Source: Alcanivorax sp.
Lineage (GTDB): Bacteria; Pseudomonadota; Gammaproteobacteria; Pseudomonadales; Alcanivoracaceae
Assembly: GCA_022449455.1 (NCBI GenBank)
Contig: JAKUPL010000001.1
Location: 18,836-82,835, forward strand
Direction of reading: 5' to 3'
DNA length: 64,000 nucleotides
Each line of letters starts with the position of its first letter. Positions within the stretch are counted from its first letter, which is position 1. Below, piece by piece: positions 6,932 to 15,073 of this stretch. Position numbers and translations under genes: made by a program. Below the pieces are notes generated by a model that was not told the origin of the DNA, did not search any database, and saw nothing but the letters and a program-made list of their open reading frames with translations.

Positions 6932-9397
6932 ATGTTCAAGAAAACTTTGCTCGCCACCCTGGTGGGCCTGGCCGCGGGCCAGGCCGCCTGGGCCCAGCAG
7001 GCCGGCGACGGCAACGAGGAGACCGTCAAGGTGATCGGCCAGGCGGCCAGCATGGACAAGGCGCTGGCCAGCCAGCGCGCCGCCGACAACATTGAAACCA
7101 CCGTCAACGCCGACGCCATCGGCCAGTTTCCCGACAGCAACGTCTCCGAGTCCTTGCAGCGCCTGCCCGGGGTGTCCATCGAGCGGGACCAGGGCGAGGG
7201 CCGCTTCGTGCGGGTGCGCGGCCTGGCCCCGGACCTGAACGCGGTGAACGTTAACGGCATCCAGGTGCCGGCGCCGGAATCCGACCGCCGCGCCGTGGCC
7301 CTGGACGTGATTCCCTCGGAGCTGCTGGAGTCGCTCACGGTGGTGAAATCGCTCACCCCGGACATGGACGCCAACTCCCTGGGCGGCACCGTGGAGGTGA
7401 ACAGCCTGTCGGCCTTCGACCGCGACGGGCTCTACTACTCCGTGTCCGGCCAGGCCGGTTACCACGAGCACAGCGAGGAAACCAGCCCGGAACTGTCCGC
7501 CGCCGCCAGTAATCGCTTCGACCTGGGCGACGGCCAGGACAACTTCGGCGTCGCCGCCGCCATCAGCTGGGCGGAGCGGGACTTCGGCTCCGACAACGTG
7601 GAAACCGGCGGCGCCTGGGATTTCGACGGCGACACGCCGCGCCTGGAGGAATTCGAACAGCGCGACTACACCATCACCCGGGAACGGCTGGGCATGGCGC
7701 TGAACCTGGACTACCGGCCCGACGACAACACCAGCTACTACCTGCGCACCCTGCACAGCCGCTTCCGCGACCAGGAAGTGCGCCAGGCCACCCTCTACGG
7801 TTTCGACAGTGCCCAGGCCGCCGGCGAGACCGGCCTCACCGAGGTGGAGAAGGAACTCAAGAACCGGGAGGAAACCCAGGAAATCACCTCCCTGGTGTTC
7901 GGCGGCAAGAAGCGCTGGGACCGCTGGATCATGGAATACAACCTGGGCTACAGCGAAGCCAGCGAGGAAGAGCCCCGCCACACCGACGGCGCCGTGTTCG
8001 TCGCCGAGCTGCCCAACGGCGGTTTCACCGACAGCCGCCAGCCCAATGCGCTGCACCCGGACGGTTTCTTCGACGACGGCAACTACGAACTGGACGAGGT
8101 GGAAGTCGCCAGCGGTGACACCGAGGACAACCAGACCGACCTCAAGCTGGACTTCACCCGCGAGCTGCTGTGGAACAACAACCCGGCTTCCATCAAGTTC
8201 GGCACCAAGATGGCGCGCCGCGACAAGGAAGGCGACGTCAACGTCTGGACCTACGAACCGGACGGCAACCTGGCGGATTTCCGCACCGACGTGGACTACG
8301 AGCTGGGCGACATCGGCTCCGGCATCGACCCGGACGCCATGGACAACGCGCTCAGCGGGCCCGGCGAGTTCGACGCCGAGGCCTCCGCCATCGAGGACTA
8401 CAAGATTTCCGAGGACCGCGACGCCGCCTACGTGATGGGCACCGTGGACTTCGAGAAGCTGCGCCTGCTGGGCGGCGTGCGTTATCAGCGCACCGACTTC
8501 GAGGCCCGGGGCAACGGCGTCGAGGACGGCACCCTGGTGACCAATGACTACGACGAAAGCGAGGACCACTGGCTGCCGGCCCTGCACCTGCGCTACCAGC
8601 TCGGCCGCGACACCATCGCTCGCGCCGCCTTTACCCAGTCCGTGGTGCGGCCCACCTTCGAACAGCTTTCTCCGGGCTTCGAGATCGACGGCGACGAAGC
8701 CAGCTTCGGCAACCCGGAGCTCAAGTCACTGGAAGCCAACAACTTCGATCTTGGCATCGAGCACTACATGGGCCGCGCCGGGGTGATCTCCGCCTTCGCG
8801 TTCTACAAGGACATCGATAACTTCGCCTACCTCACCGATCTGGGTGGCTCGCCGGGCTACGAGGCGTTCAGCGACGCGGAGACCTTCGACAACGGCAGCG
8901 ACGCTTCGGTGTACGGCCTGGAGCTGTCCTACTCCAAGCAGTTCAACGAATTGCCGGCGCCGTTCAACGGCCTGTTGGTGGGCGCCAACGCCACCTTCGT
9001 GGATTCCGAGGCCACCATCGAAAGCTACGACGATGACGCCGGCGCCTATTCCCGCCGCGACATCCCGCTGCCCAGCCAGTCCGACGTCACCGGCAACCTG
9101 GTGTTCGGTTACGAAACGCCGCGCCTGAGTCTGCGCCTGGCGGCCAACTACACCGGTGAGTTCCTGCAGGAAGTGAGCGATCCCCTGGACGATCGCTACG
9201 ACATCTACACCGATGACCATGTGCAGCTGGACTTCACCGGCCACTACTTCCTCACCGAGCAGCTCCAGCTCACCTTCGAGGCGATCAACATCAATGACGA
9301 ACCCTTCTACGCCTACACCGGCAAGGAGCGGTTCAACGCCCAGTACGAGGAATACGGCCCGACCTACAAGCTGGGGCTGTCCCTCAAACACTTTTGA
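6932..9397 (+). CDS. TonB-dependent receptor of the phosphate-scavenging island
   Basis: An 821-residue outer-membrane receptor with a signal peptide (MFKKTLLATLVGLAAGQAAWA, cleavage near Ala21). The plug domain (about 45-160) has the layout of the large Xanthomonas/Caulobacter-type receptor subfamily: DAIGQFPDSNVSESLQRLPGVSIERDQGEG, VRGL, then SLTVVKSLTPDMDANSLGGTVEV. A long beta-barrel follows and ends in Phe (GPTYKLGLSLKHF), the usual outer-membrane terminus. The next gene is a phytase and the following operon encodes TonB-ExbBD and PhoX, so the likely cargo is phytate, its breakdown products or another phosphate ester; that is inference. Regulation by PhoB is suggested by upstream repeats. 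Confidence 0.88.
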   Translation: MFKKTLLATLVGLAAGQAAWAQQAGDGNEETVKVIGQAASMDKALASQRAADNIETTVNADAIGQFPDSNVSESLQRLPGVSIERDQGEGRFVRVRGLAPDLNAVNVNGIQVPAPESDRRAVALDVIPSELLESLTVVKSLTPDMDANSLGGTVEVNSLSAFDRDGLYYSVSGQAGYHEHSEETSPELSAAASNRFDLGDGQDNFGVAAAISWAERDFGSDNVETGGAWDFDGDTPRLEEFEQRDYTITRERLGMALNLDYRPDDNTSYYLRTLHSRFRDQEVRQATLYGFDSAQAAGETGLTEVEKELKNREETQEITSLVFGGKKRWDRWIMEYNLGYSEASEEEPRHTDGAVFVAELPNGGFTDSRQPNALHPDGFFDDGNYELDEVEVASGDTEDNQTDLKLDFTRELLWNNNPASIKFGTKMARRDKEGDVNVWTYEPDGNLADFRTDVDYELGDIGSGIDPDAMDNALSGPGEFDAEASAIEDYKISEDRDAAYVMGTVDFEKLRLLGGVRYQRTDFEARGNGVEDGTLVTNDYDESEDHWLPALHLRYQLGRDTIARAAFTQSVVRPTFEQLSPGFEIDGDEASFGNPELKSLEANNFDLGIEHYMGRAGVISAFAFYKDIDNFAYLTDLGGSPGYEAFSDAETFDNGSDASVYGLELSYSKQFNELPAPFNGLLVGANATFVDSEATIESYDDDAGAYSRRDIPLPSQSDVTGNLVFGYETPRLSLRLAANYTGEFLQEVSDPLDDRYDIYTDDHVQLDFTGHYFLTEQLQLTFEAININDEPFYAYTGKERFNAQYEEYGPTYKLGLSLKHF

Positions 9398-9422
9398 TCA
9401 GGCAGGGCGGTACCCGGCACGC

Positions 9423-9444
9423 GCCGGATGCCGCCGGCTTTTTT
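9423..9444 (+). terminator. Hairpin with T-run between receptor and phytase genes
   Basis: GCCGG (9423-9427) pairs with CCGGC (9434-9438) around a 6-nt loop and is followed by six T. A short intrinsic terminator or attenuator that could lower phytase expression relative to the receptor. Confidence 0.45.
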
Positions 9445-9464
9445 CCTGACGTAAGGACGACACC

Positions 9465-11300
9465 ATGAAGAAATGCACCACCCTGTTTTTGCTGTGCCTG
9501 GGCGGCGCCTTGTTGGCCGGTTGCCAGCATGGGCCGGACCGGGCACCGCCTTGGGTGCCGGATCAACGGGCCGGGCTGGCGCTGTGGTTTCCCGGCGCCG
9601 GTGACGGCTGGGCGGCGATCAGCGCCGCCGGCGACCTGATCGTGGACGGCGCCGGCGCGCCGCTGCGTGGCGGTGATTTCGAACGCCTCGACGGCCGGCG
9701 TCTGGACGACGGCCGCTGGCGGCTGGCCACCGTGGACACCGCCGCCAACCAGGTGGTGGTGCTGGAGGTGGCGGACCACCGGGCGCGCACCCTGACGACC
9801 CTGCCGGTGCCGGACTACGAAGTGAACGGGCTCTGTCTGTACCAGGACCGGGACGCGCATCTGTCCGTGTTCGTGCTGGACGAGCGTGGCGGCGCCGACC
9901 AGTGGTTGCTGCGCGACGGCGGCGAGCCGCTGCACGTGCGCCGCCTGGCGCTGCCCGCCGGCGCCGAGTACTGCCGCGTGGACGACCGCCGGGACGCCCT
10001 CTACATGAGCGAGGAGGGCGTCGGCCTGTGGCGCTACCGCGCCGATCCGGAACGGGACCCGGAGCGCACCCTGATCGATGCCCGCCACCCCCACGGCGGC
10101 GTGGCCGAGAGCGCCAAGGGCCTGGCCCTGATCCCCGGCGGCGTGGCCCTGCTCGACGCGGACGCCGCCGAGCTGCACCTGTATCGCGACGGCGCCCCGG
10201 TGGGCGCGCCCCTGGCGGTGCCCGACCTGGACGAGCCGGAACGGCTGGCCAGCCGCTGGCGGGACGGCCGGCTCACCCTGGTGGTCCTGGATGACGATGG
10301 CGCCGCCGCGCGGCGTCTGACGGTGCCCTGGGACGCCGCCACCAGCGACCAGGAAGAAGCGGATCTGGTCACCGTGCTGCCCAGCGCCCAAACCGAGCCG
10401 GTGGCCCGCTTCGGCGACGCCGCCGACGACCCGGCGATCTGGATTCACCCGGACAACCCGGCCGCCAGCCTGGTGCTCGGCACCGACAAGAAAAACGGCC
10501 TGCACGTCTACGACCTGTCCGGCCGGGAGCGGCAGTTCCTGCCCGCCGGCAAGCTCAACAACGTGGACGTACGCGGCAACCTGGCGGTGGCCAGCAACCG
10601 GGACCACGACAGCCTGCATCTGTTCGACATCGACGCCGCCAGCGGCCGCCTCACCGACCTGGGTGAACTGGCCACCGGCCTGGAAGAAATCTACGGCCTG
10701 TGCATGCACCGGGACGGCGAGGGCCGCGTCCATGCCATCGCCAATGGCAAGAGCGGCGCCTTCGAACAGTACCGGCTGCGGCGCTCTGAACACGGCGTGC
10801 GCGGCGAACGGGTGCGTCGCTTCCAGGTGCCCAGCCAACCGGAGGGCTGCGTCGCCGACGACGCCACCGGCCGCCTGTTCGTGGGCGAGGAGAACGCGGC
10901 GGTGTGGGTACTGCCCGCCGACCCGGACGACCCGACCCCGGCGCGCCCGGTGATCGAGGTGGGCGACAAGGTGGTCGCCGACATCGAGGGCCTGGCCCTG
11001 CACCTGGGCGACGACCACCGCTACCTGGTGATCTCCAGCCAGGGCAACAACAGCTATGTGGTGGTGGACGCGGTGCCGCCCTTCGCTTACCGGGGCCGCT
11101 TCCGCATCGGTGCCAACCTGGACGCCGCCATCGACGGCGCCTCGGAAACCGATGGGCTGGAAGTGACCGCCCTGGACCTGGGCGGCGCCTATGGCGAGGG
11201 CCTGCTGGTGGTCCAGGACGGCCGCAACCGGCTGCCCCAGGCCCCGCAGAACTTCAAGTACGTGCCCTGGACGGCGGTACGCGAGGCCTTGGGGCTTTAA
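9465..11300 (+). CDS. Two-domain beta-propeller phytase, lipoprotein (3-phytase)
   Basis: A 611-residue protein with a lipoprotein signal peptide ending LAGC (Cys20). From about residue 300 it is a full beta-propeller phytase: DDPAIWIHP (~321-329), GTDKKNGLHVYDL, NNVDVR, GEENAAVW, DIEGLAL, SSQGNNSYVVVD, TDGLEVT, and the ending QDGRNRLPQAPQNFKYVPW. Acidic residues of this kind bind the calcium ions used by BPP enzymes to remove phosphate from phytate. Residues ~30-290 form a second, diverged propeller-like half, as in dual-domain BPPs. Preceded by AAGGA 8 nt from the ATG. Lipidation suggests anchoring to a membrane, possibly near the receptor. Confidence 0.88.
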   Translation: MKKCTTLFLLCLGGALLAGCQHGPDRAPPWVPDQRAGLALWFPGAGDGWAAISAAGDLIVDGAGAPLRGGDFERLDGRRLDDGRWRLATVDTAANQVVVLEVADHRARTLTTLPVPDYEVNGLCLYQDRDAHLSVFVLDERGGADQWLLRDGGEPLHVRRLALPAGAEYCRVDDRRDALYMSEEGVGLWRYRADPERDPERTLIDARHPHGGVAESAKGLALIPGGVALLDADAAELHLYRDGAPVGAPLAVPDLDEPERLASRWRDGRLTLVVLDDDGAAARRLTVPWDAATSDQEEADLVTVLPSAQTEPVARFGDAADDPAIWIHPDNPAASLVLGTDKKNGLHVYDLSGRERQFLPAGKLNNVDVRGNLAVASNRDHDSLHLFDIDAASGRLTDLGELATGLEEIYGLCMHRDGEGRVHAIANGKSGAFEQYRLRRSEHGVRGERVRRFQVPSQPEGCVADDATGRLFVGEENAAVWVLPADPDDPTPARPVIEVGDKVVADIEGLALHLGDDHRYLVISSQGNNSYVVVDAVPPFAYRGRFRIGANLDAAIDGASETDGLEVTALDLGGAYGEGLLVVQDGRNRLPQAPQNFKYVPWTAVREALGL

Positions 11301-11317
11301 GCATTTAAGTAAAGGGA

Positions 11318-11357
11318 CTGTCATCCGCCTTTTATAGAGTGGTCACGAAACTGTCTT
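11318..11357 (+). promoter_or_regulatory. Candidate tandem Pho boxes ahead of the DUF3450-ExbBD-TonB-PhoX operon
   Basis: Four 7-bp units lie in exact 11-bp phase: CTGTCAT (11318, 7/7 to consensus), CTTTTAT (11329, 5/7), TGGTCAC (11340, 4/7) and CTGTCTT (11351, 6/7), each separated by 4 bp. That spacing is the hallmark of PhoB sites. The last unit almost touches the ribosome-binding site (GAGAG, 11358-11362), so it may overlap the transcript start or act by another geometry. The motif is seen; the function is inferred. Confidence 0.5.
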
Positions 11358-11367
11358 GAGAGCTTTT

Positions 11368-12135
11368 ATGAACAAGCCAATCGGAACCCTGATGGTGCTG
11401 GCGGCCCTGGCCGCCGGCGGCGTCCGGGCCGCGGACATGCGGGCGGTCACCGCCGAGGGCGAGGCACGGGCCTCGGAAAGCGGCGCCGCCCAGAACCGGG
11501 TCGCCGGCCTGGACGACGAAAGCGCGCGGCTGGAAGCGGAGTACCGCCAGTTGCTGCGTACCGTGGACGGCCTGGAAACCTACAACCGGGTGCTCGGCGA
11601 GCAGGTCGCCGCCCAGGAAAGCGAACGCCAGGACATGGCCGCCTCCCTGGACAACGCCGCCCGCCTGGAACGCCGCCTGGTACCGCTGATGGACCGCATG
11701 ATCGAGCGGCTGGACACCTTCATCGACGAGGATCCGCCGTTCCAGGTGACGGCGCGCCACGCCGCAATGGACGAACTGCGCCAGCGGCTCGGCGACCCGG
11801 ACGCGCCGGTGGCGGACACCCTGCGCCGGGTGTTCGAGGCCTACGCCGGCGAAGCCGCCCACGGCCGTTCCCTGGACAGCTGGCGGGGCACCCTGGAGCT
11901 GGACGGCGAGCGCCGCGATGTGAACCTGCTGCGGGTGGGCCGGGTGGCCCTGATGTACCGCACCCTGGACGGCGAAGCCCTGGGTGCCTGGGACCCGGGC
12001 GCCGGCCAGTGGCGGAGCCTGGATCGGGGCGAATACCGCCGCGCCTTCGACATGGCGATGAAAATCGCCGACAAACAGGCGGCGCCGGAGCTGATCCGCG
12101 TGCCCCTGTTCGGTGCCCGGGAGGTGACGCCATGA
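11368..12135 (+). CDS. DUF3450 family periplasmic protein of a TonB energising operon
   Basis: About 255 residues with a signal peptide (MNKPIGTLMVLAALAAGGVRA) and a coiled-coil region (about 40-130) rich in Glu/Arg heptads, then a compact C-terminal part (DVNLLRVGRVALMYRTLDGEALGAWD). This is the layout of DUF3450 proteins, which sit beside ExbB-like channels in marine gammaproteobacterial TonB2-type clusters. The ATG at 11368 has GAGAG 5 nt upstream; an in-frame TTG 12 nt earlier is less likely. Its stop overlaps the next start (ATGA), implying coupled translation. It probably modulates or anchors the proton-channel complex from the periplasm; the mechanism is not known. Confidence 0.82.
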   Translation: MNKPIGTLMVLAALAAGGVRAADMRAVTAEGEARASESGAAQNRVAGLDDESARLEAEYRQLLRTVDGLETYNRVLGEQVAAQESERQDMAASLDNAARLERRLVPLMDRMIERLDTFIDEDPPFQVTARHAAMDELRQRLGDPDAPVADTLRRVFEAYAGEAAHGRSLDSWRGTLELDGERRDVNLLRVGRVALMYRTLDGEALGAWDPGAGQWRSLDRGEYRRAFDMAMKIADKQAAPELIRVPLFGAREVTP

Positions 12136-13457
12136 CCCGCGTACTGGTGTGTGTATTGGCGGCGCTGCTGATGGCGCCGGCCCTGGCCGCCGACAGTCTG
12201 TCCCTGGATACCCTGTTGGAACAGGCCCGCCAGGGCCGTGCCGGGGAAGCCCGGGAAAACCGCGAGCGGCTGGCCCGCTTCCGCGCCGAGCGCGACCGCC
12301 GCGACGCTCTGGAGCAGCGCAGCGAGAACCTGGAGCAGCGCTTCGAGGCCAACCGCGAAACCCTGGAGGCGCGCCGCGCCGAGCTGCGCGAGGCCCTGGG
12401 TGGCATGCGCGAGGTGTTCGGCGTGGTCCAGCAGGTGGCCGCCGACGCCCGGGCGGATTTCCGCGACAGCGTCACCCAGGTGCAGTACCCGGAACGGGAC
12501 GCCTTCCTGGCCGGGCTGATCCAGCGCATGGGCAACGCCGACCGGCTGCCGGACCTGGATCAGGTGGAGCGGCTGTGGCTGGAATTGGACCGGGAAATGC
12601 GCGCCGGTGGTCAGGTGGCCCGCTTCAAGCACCCGATCGTGGAAGCGGACGGCGACACCGACAGCGACGAAACCGTCACCCGGGTGGGCCTGTTCCAGCT
12701 CACCGCCGACGATGACTATCTGGAATATCTGCCCGCCGAGAACCGCCTGGTGGAGCGCGCTGCCCAGCCCGACGGCGCCGCCCGCGCCAGCGCCGAGGCC
12801 CTGGACGAGGAGCGCTTCCCGGTGGCGTTCGCCCTGGACCCCACCCGTGGCGAGCTGCTCGACATGCTGGTGCGCATGCCCGGCTTCCTGGAGCGCCTGC
12901 GCCAGGGCGGCCTGATCGGCTACGCCATCCTGCTGCTGGGCGCCGTGGCGGTGCTGGTGACCCTGGAGCGGGCCCTGGTGCTGGCCCGCCAGCGGCGCCG
13001 CTTCAAGCGCCAGATGGCGGACCCGGCCCACCCCGGTGACAACCCCCTGGGGCGCATCCTGGCCTGCTACGCGGACCAGCGGCACCGGGACCCGGAAACC
13101 CTGGAGCTGAAGATCGGCGAGGCGCTGATCAAGGAACTGCCGCCGCTGCAGAAGCGCCTGGTGTGGCTGAAGATGATCGCCATGGTGGCGCCGCTGATGG
13201 GCCTGTTGGGCACCGTCACCGGCATGATCGTCACCTTCCAGTCGATCACCCTGTTCGGCACCGGCGATCCCAAACTGATGGCCGGCGGCATTTCCCAGGC
13301 CCTGGTGACCACCGTCATGGGGCTGTCCGTGGCGATTCCCACCCTGCTGCTGCACACCCTGCTGCACGCCCGCGCCCGGGCGCTTGGCCAGGTGCTGGAA
13401 GAGCAGGCCGCGGGCATGGTCGCCGAACAAATGGCCGGCGCCCGCGCCGCCGCCTGA
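12132..13457 (+). CDS. Large MotA/TolQ/ExbB-type proton channel protein (TtpC-like)
   Basis: 441 residues. It has a signal peptide (MTRVLVCVLAALLMAPALAA), a long periplasmic coiled-coil region (about 30-110), a linker, and then a C-terminal ExbB domain (about 255-440) with three membrane segments and the conserved MVAPLMGLLGTVTGMIVTFQSI and GISQALVTTVMGLSVAIPTLLLH helices. The extended N terminus distinguishes it from classical ExbB and matches TtpC, the fourth component of Vibrio TonB2 systems. It starts at the ATGA overlap with the DUF3450 gene and is followed 10 bp later by a second, small ExbB. Confidence 0.88.
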   Translation: MTRVLVCVLAALLMAPALAADSLSLDTLLEQARQGRAGEARENRERLARFRAERDRRDALEQRSENLEQRFEANRETLEARRAELREALGGMREVFGVVQQVAADARADFRDSVTQVQYPERDAFLAGLIQRMGNADRLPDLDQVERLWLELDREMRAGGQVARFKHPIVEADGDTDSDETVTRVGLFQLTADDDYLEYLPAENRLVERAAQPDGAARASAEALDEERFPVAFALDPTRGELLDMLVRMPGFLERLRQGGLIGYAILLLGAVAVLVTLERALVLARQRRRFKRQMADPAHPGDNPLGRILACYADQRHRDPETLELKIGEALIKELPPLQKRLVWLKMIAMVAPLMGLLGTVTGMIVTFQSITLFGTGDPKLMAGGISQALVTTVMGLSVAIPTLLLHTLLHARARALGQVLEEQAAGMVAEQMAGARAAA

Positions 13458-13467
13458 GGAAGCGACC

Positions 13468-13998
13468 ATGCTCGACGCCCTGCGTGAACTGCTGGATCTG
13501 GGTGGCCCGGTGCTGTGGCTGATCGGCGCCGTGCTGGTGGCCCTGTGGGCGCTGATCGCCGACCGCTGGCTATACCTGTGGCGGGTCCATCCGGACCGCC
13601 GCCGCCGGGCCCTGGCGGTGTGGCGGGCGGTGCGCCCCCCCAACCTGTGGAGCGCCCGCAAGCTGCGCGCCCGGCTGGTGTCCCTGGTGGCCCAGCCCCT
13701 GGAGCGGCACCTGGCGCTGATCCGCACCCTGATCGCCCTGTGCCCGCTGCTCGGCCTGCTGGGCACGGTCACCGGCATGCTGCGGGTGTTCGACGTGCTG
13801 GCGGTGATCGGCACCGGCGACGCCCGCGCCCTGGCCGACGGCGTGGCCCGCGCCACCGTGCCCACCATGGCCGGCATGGTGGCGGCCTTGTCCGGCGTGC
13901 TGATGAGCCACTACCTGGCGCGCCGCGCCCGCTACGAGCGCGAAGCGCTCACCGACGCCATGACCATCGACGCCCCCGGGGGAGACACCCATGCGTAG
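13468..13998 (+). CDS. exbB: ExbB proton channel subunit (short form)
   Basis: 176 residues with three hydrophobic segments (about 12-30, 90-110 and 135-160) and the conserved ALCPLLGLLGTVTGMLRVFDVL and GVARATVPTMAGMVAALSGVL helices of ExbB/TolQ. With ExbD and TonB it would use the proton gradient to power outer-membrane receptors. The ATG at 13468 follows GAGGAAG at a good distance. The end overlaps exbD by 8 bp. Having both this and a large TtpC-like paralogue in one operon is typical of TonB2-type systems. Confidence 0.88.
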   Translation: MLDALRELLDLGGPVLWLIGAVLVALWALIADRWLYLWRVHPDRRRRALAVWRAVRPPNLWSARKLRARLVSLVAQPLERHLALIRTLIALCPLLGLLGTVTGMLRVFDVLAVIGTGDARALADGVARATVPTMAGMVAALSGVLMSHYLARRARYEREALTDAMTIDAPGGDTHA

Positions 13999-14404
13999 AT
14001 TCGCCTGGCAGGATCAGACCGACGAGCAGGACACCGGCATCGACGTGACGCCCATGCTCGACGTGGTGTTCATCCTGCTGATCTTTTTCATCGTCACCGC
14101 CTCCTTCGTCAAGGAGACCGGCGTGGAGGTGACCCGCCCCACGGCGGACACCGGCACCAGCCGGGAAGGCGCCAACATCGTGGTGGCCATCGACAACCAG
14201 AACCGGGTGTGGATCGACCAGCGTCAGGTGGATCCCCACGCGGTGGAAGCCCACGTGGCCCGGCTGCACGCCCGCAACCCCCAGGGCAGCGTGGTGATCC
14301 AGGCGGACGCCGCCTCCAACACCGAAACCCTGGTCACGGTGATGGACGGCGCCCGCGCCGCCGGGGTCCCGGACATCGCCATCGCCACCCGGAGCGGGCG
14401 CTGA
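13991..14404 (+). CDS. exbD: ExbD biopolymer transport protein
   Basis: 137 residues: a short cytoplasmic tail, one membrane helix (about 21-41, PMLDVVFILLIFFIVTASFV) carrying the conserved Asp24 of the proton path, and a periplasmic ExbD/TolR domain. It overlaps exbB by 8 bp and its TGA stop shares a base with the tonB ATG, so these genes are surely co-translated. Confidence 0.93.
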   Translation: MRRFAWQDQTDEQDTGIDVTPMLDVVFILLIFFIVTASFVKETGVEVTRPTADTGTSREGANIVVAIDNQNRVWIDQRQVDPHAVEAHVARLHARNPQGSVVIQADAASNTETLVTVMDGARAAGVPDIAIATRSGR

Positions 14405-15069
14405 TGACCGCCATCCAGCAACAGCTCGCCGGCGGCGGCGGACGCTTCACCCGCCTGCTGGCCCTGCCCGCCGCGCTGGTCGCGGCGCTGCTGCTGGGCT
14501 GGCTGATGGCGCGGCTGATCCAGGCCGAGGGCGAGGCGCCGCCCAGCCGGGAGCCCATGAAGGTGGTGCGCTTCGACGACAGCCGCCAGCAGCGCGCCCA
14601 GCCGGCAAGCCAGGCCCTGCCCCAGCGGCCGCCGGACACGCCGGCGCCGCCGCTGCCCTCGCCGGTGGCCCTGGACACGCCGGCCCCGGCCACCCCGGAC
14701 CTGCCCCTGCCGGCGGCTCCCACGGAGCGCCCCAGCGTCACCCCGGACCTGAAACCGGGGGACCTGGGCGAGCCGTCGGCGCCGGTCGGCGACAGCGGCG
14801 AGTACCTGCCCATGACCAAGGTCACGCCGGCCTACCCGGAGCGGGCCCGCATGCAGAATCTGGAAGGCGACTGCGTGGTGGAATACACGGTCACGCCCCA
14901 GGGCACCACCACCGACGTGCGGGTGGTGGAGGACGAGTGCGAGAACTGGTTGTTCCGCCGGCCGGCGGTGAAGGCGGCGCAACGGTTTCGTTATCAGCCG
15001 CGCCACCAGAACGGCCAGGCGGTGGCCGTGCCGGGGGTGCGCAACCGCTTTGAATTCCGCCTGGAGTAA
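14404..15069 (+). CDS. tonB: TonB energy-transducing protein
   Basis: About 221 residues: an N-terminal membrane anchor (about 16-38, LLALPAALVAALLLGWLMARL), a Pro-rich periplasmic spacer (about 45-118), and a C-terminal TonB domain (about 135-221) with VTPAYPERARMQNLEGDCVVEYTVTPQG and FRYQPRHQNGQ. It links ExbBD to receptors and probably serves mainly the receptor at 6932. The domain contains two extra Cys (in GDCVV and EDECEN), which may form a disulphide. ATG 14404 overlaps the exbD stop. Confidence 0.9.
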   Translation: MTAIQQQLAGGGGRFTRLLALPAALVAALLLGWLMARLIQAEGEAPPSREPMKVVRFDDSRQQRAQPASQALPQRPPDTPAPPLPSPVALDTPAPATPDLPLPAAPTERPSVTPDLKPGDLGEPSAPVGDSGEYLPMTKVTPAYPERARMQNLEGDCVVEYTVTPQGTTTDVRVVEDECENWLFRRPAVKAAQRFRYQPRHQNGQAVAVPGVRNRFEFRLE

Positions 15070-15073
15070 ACCC

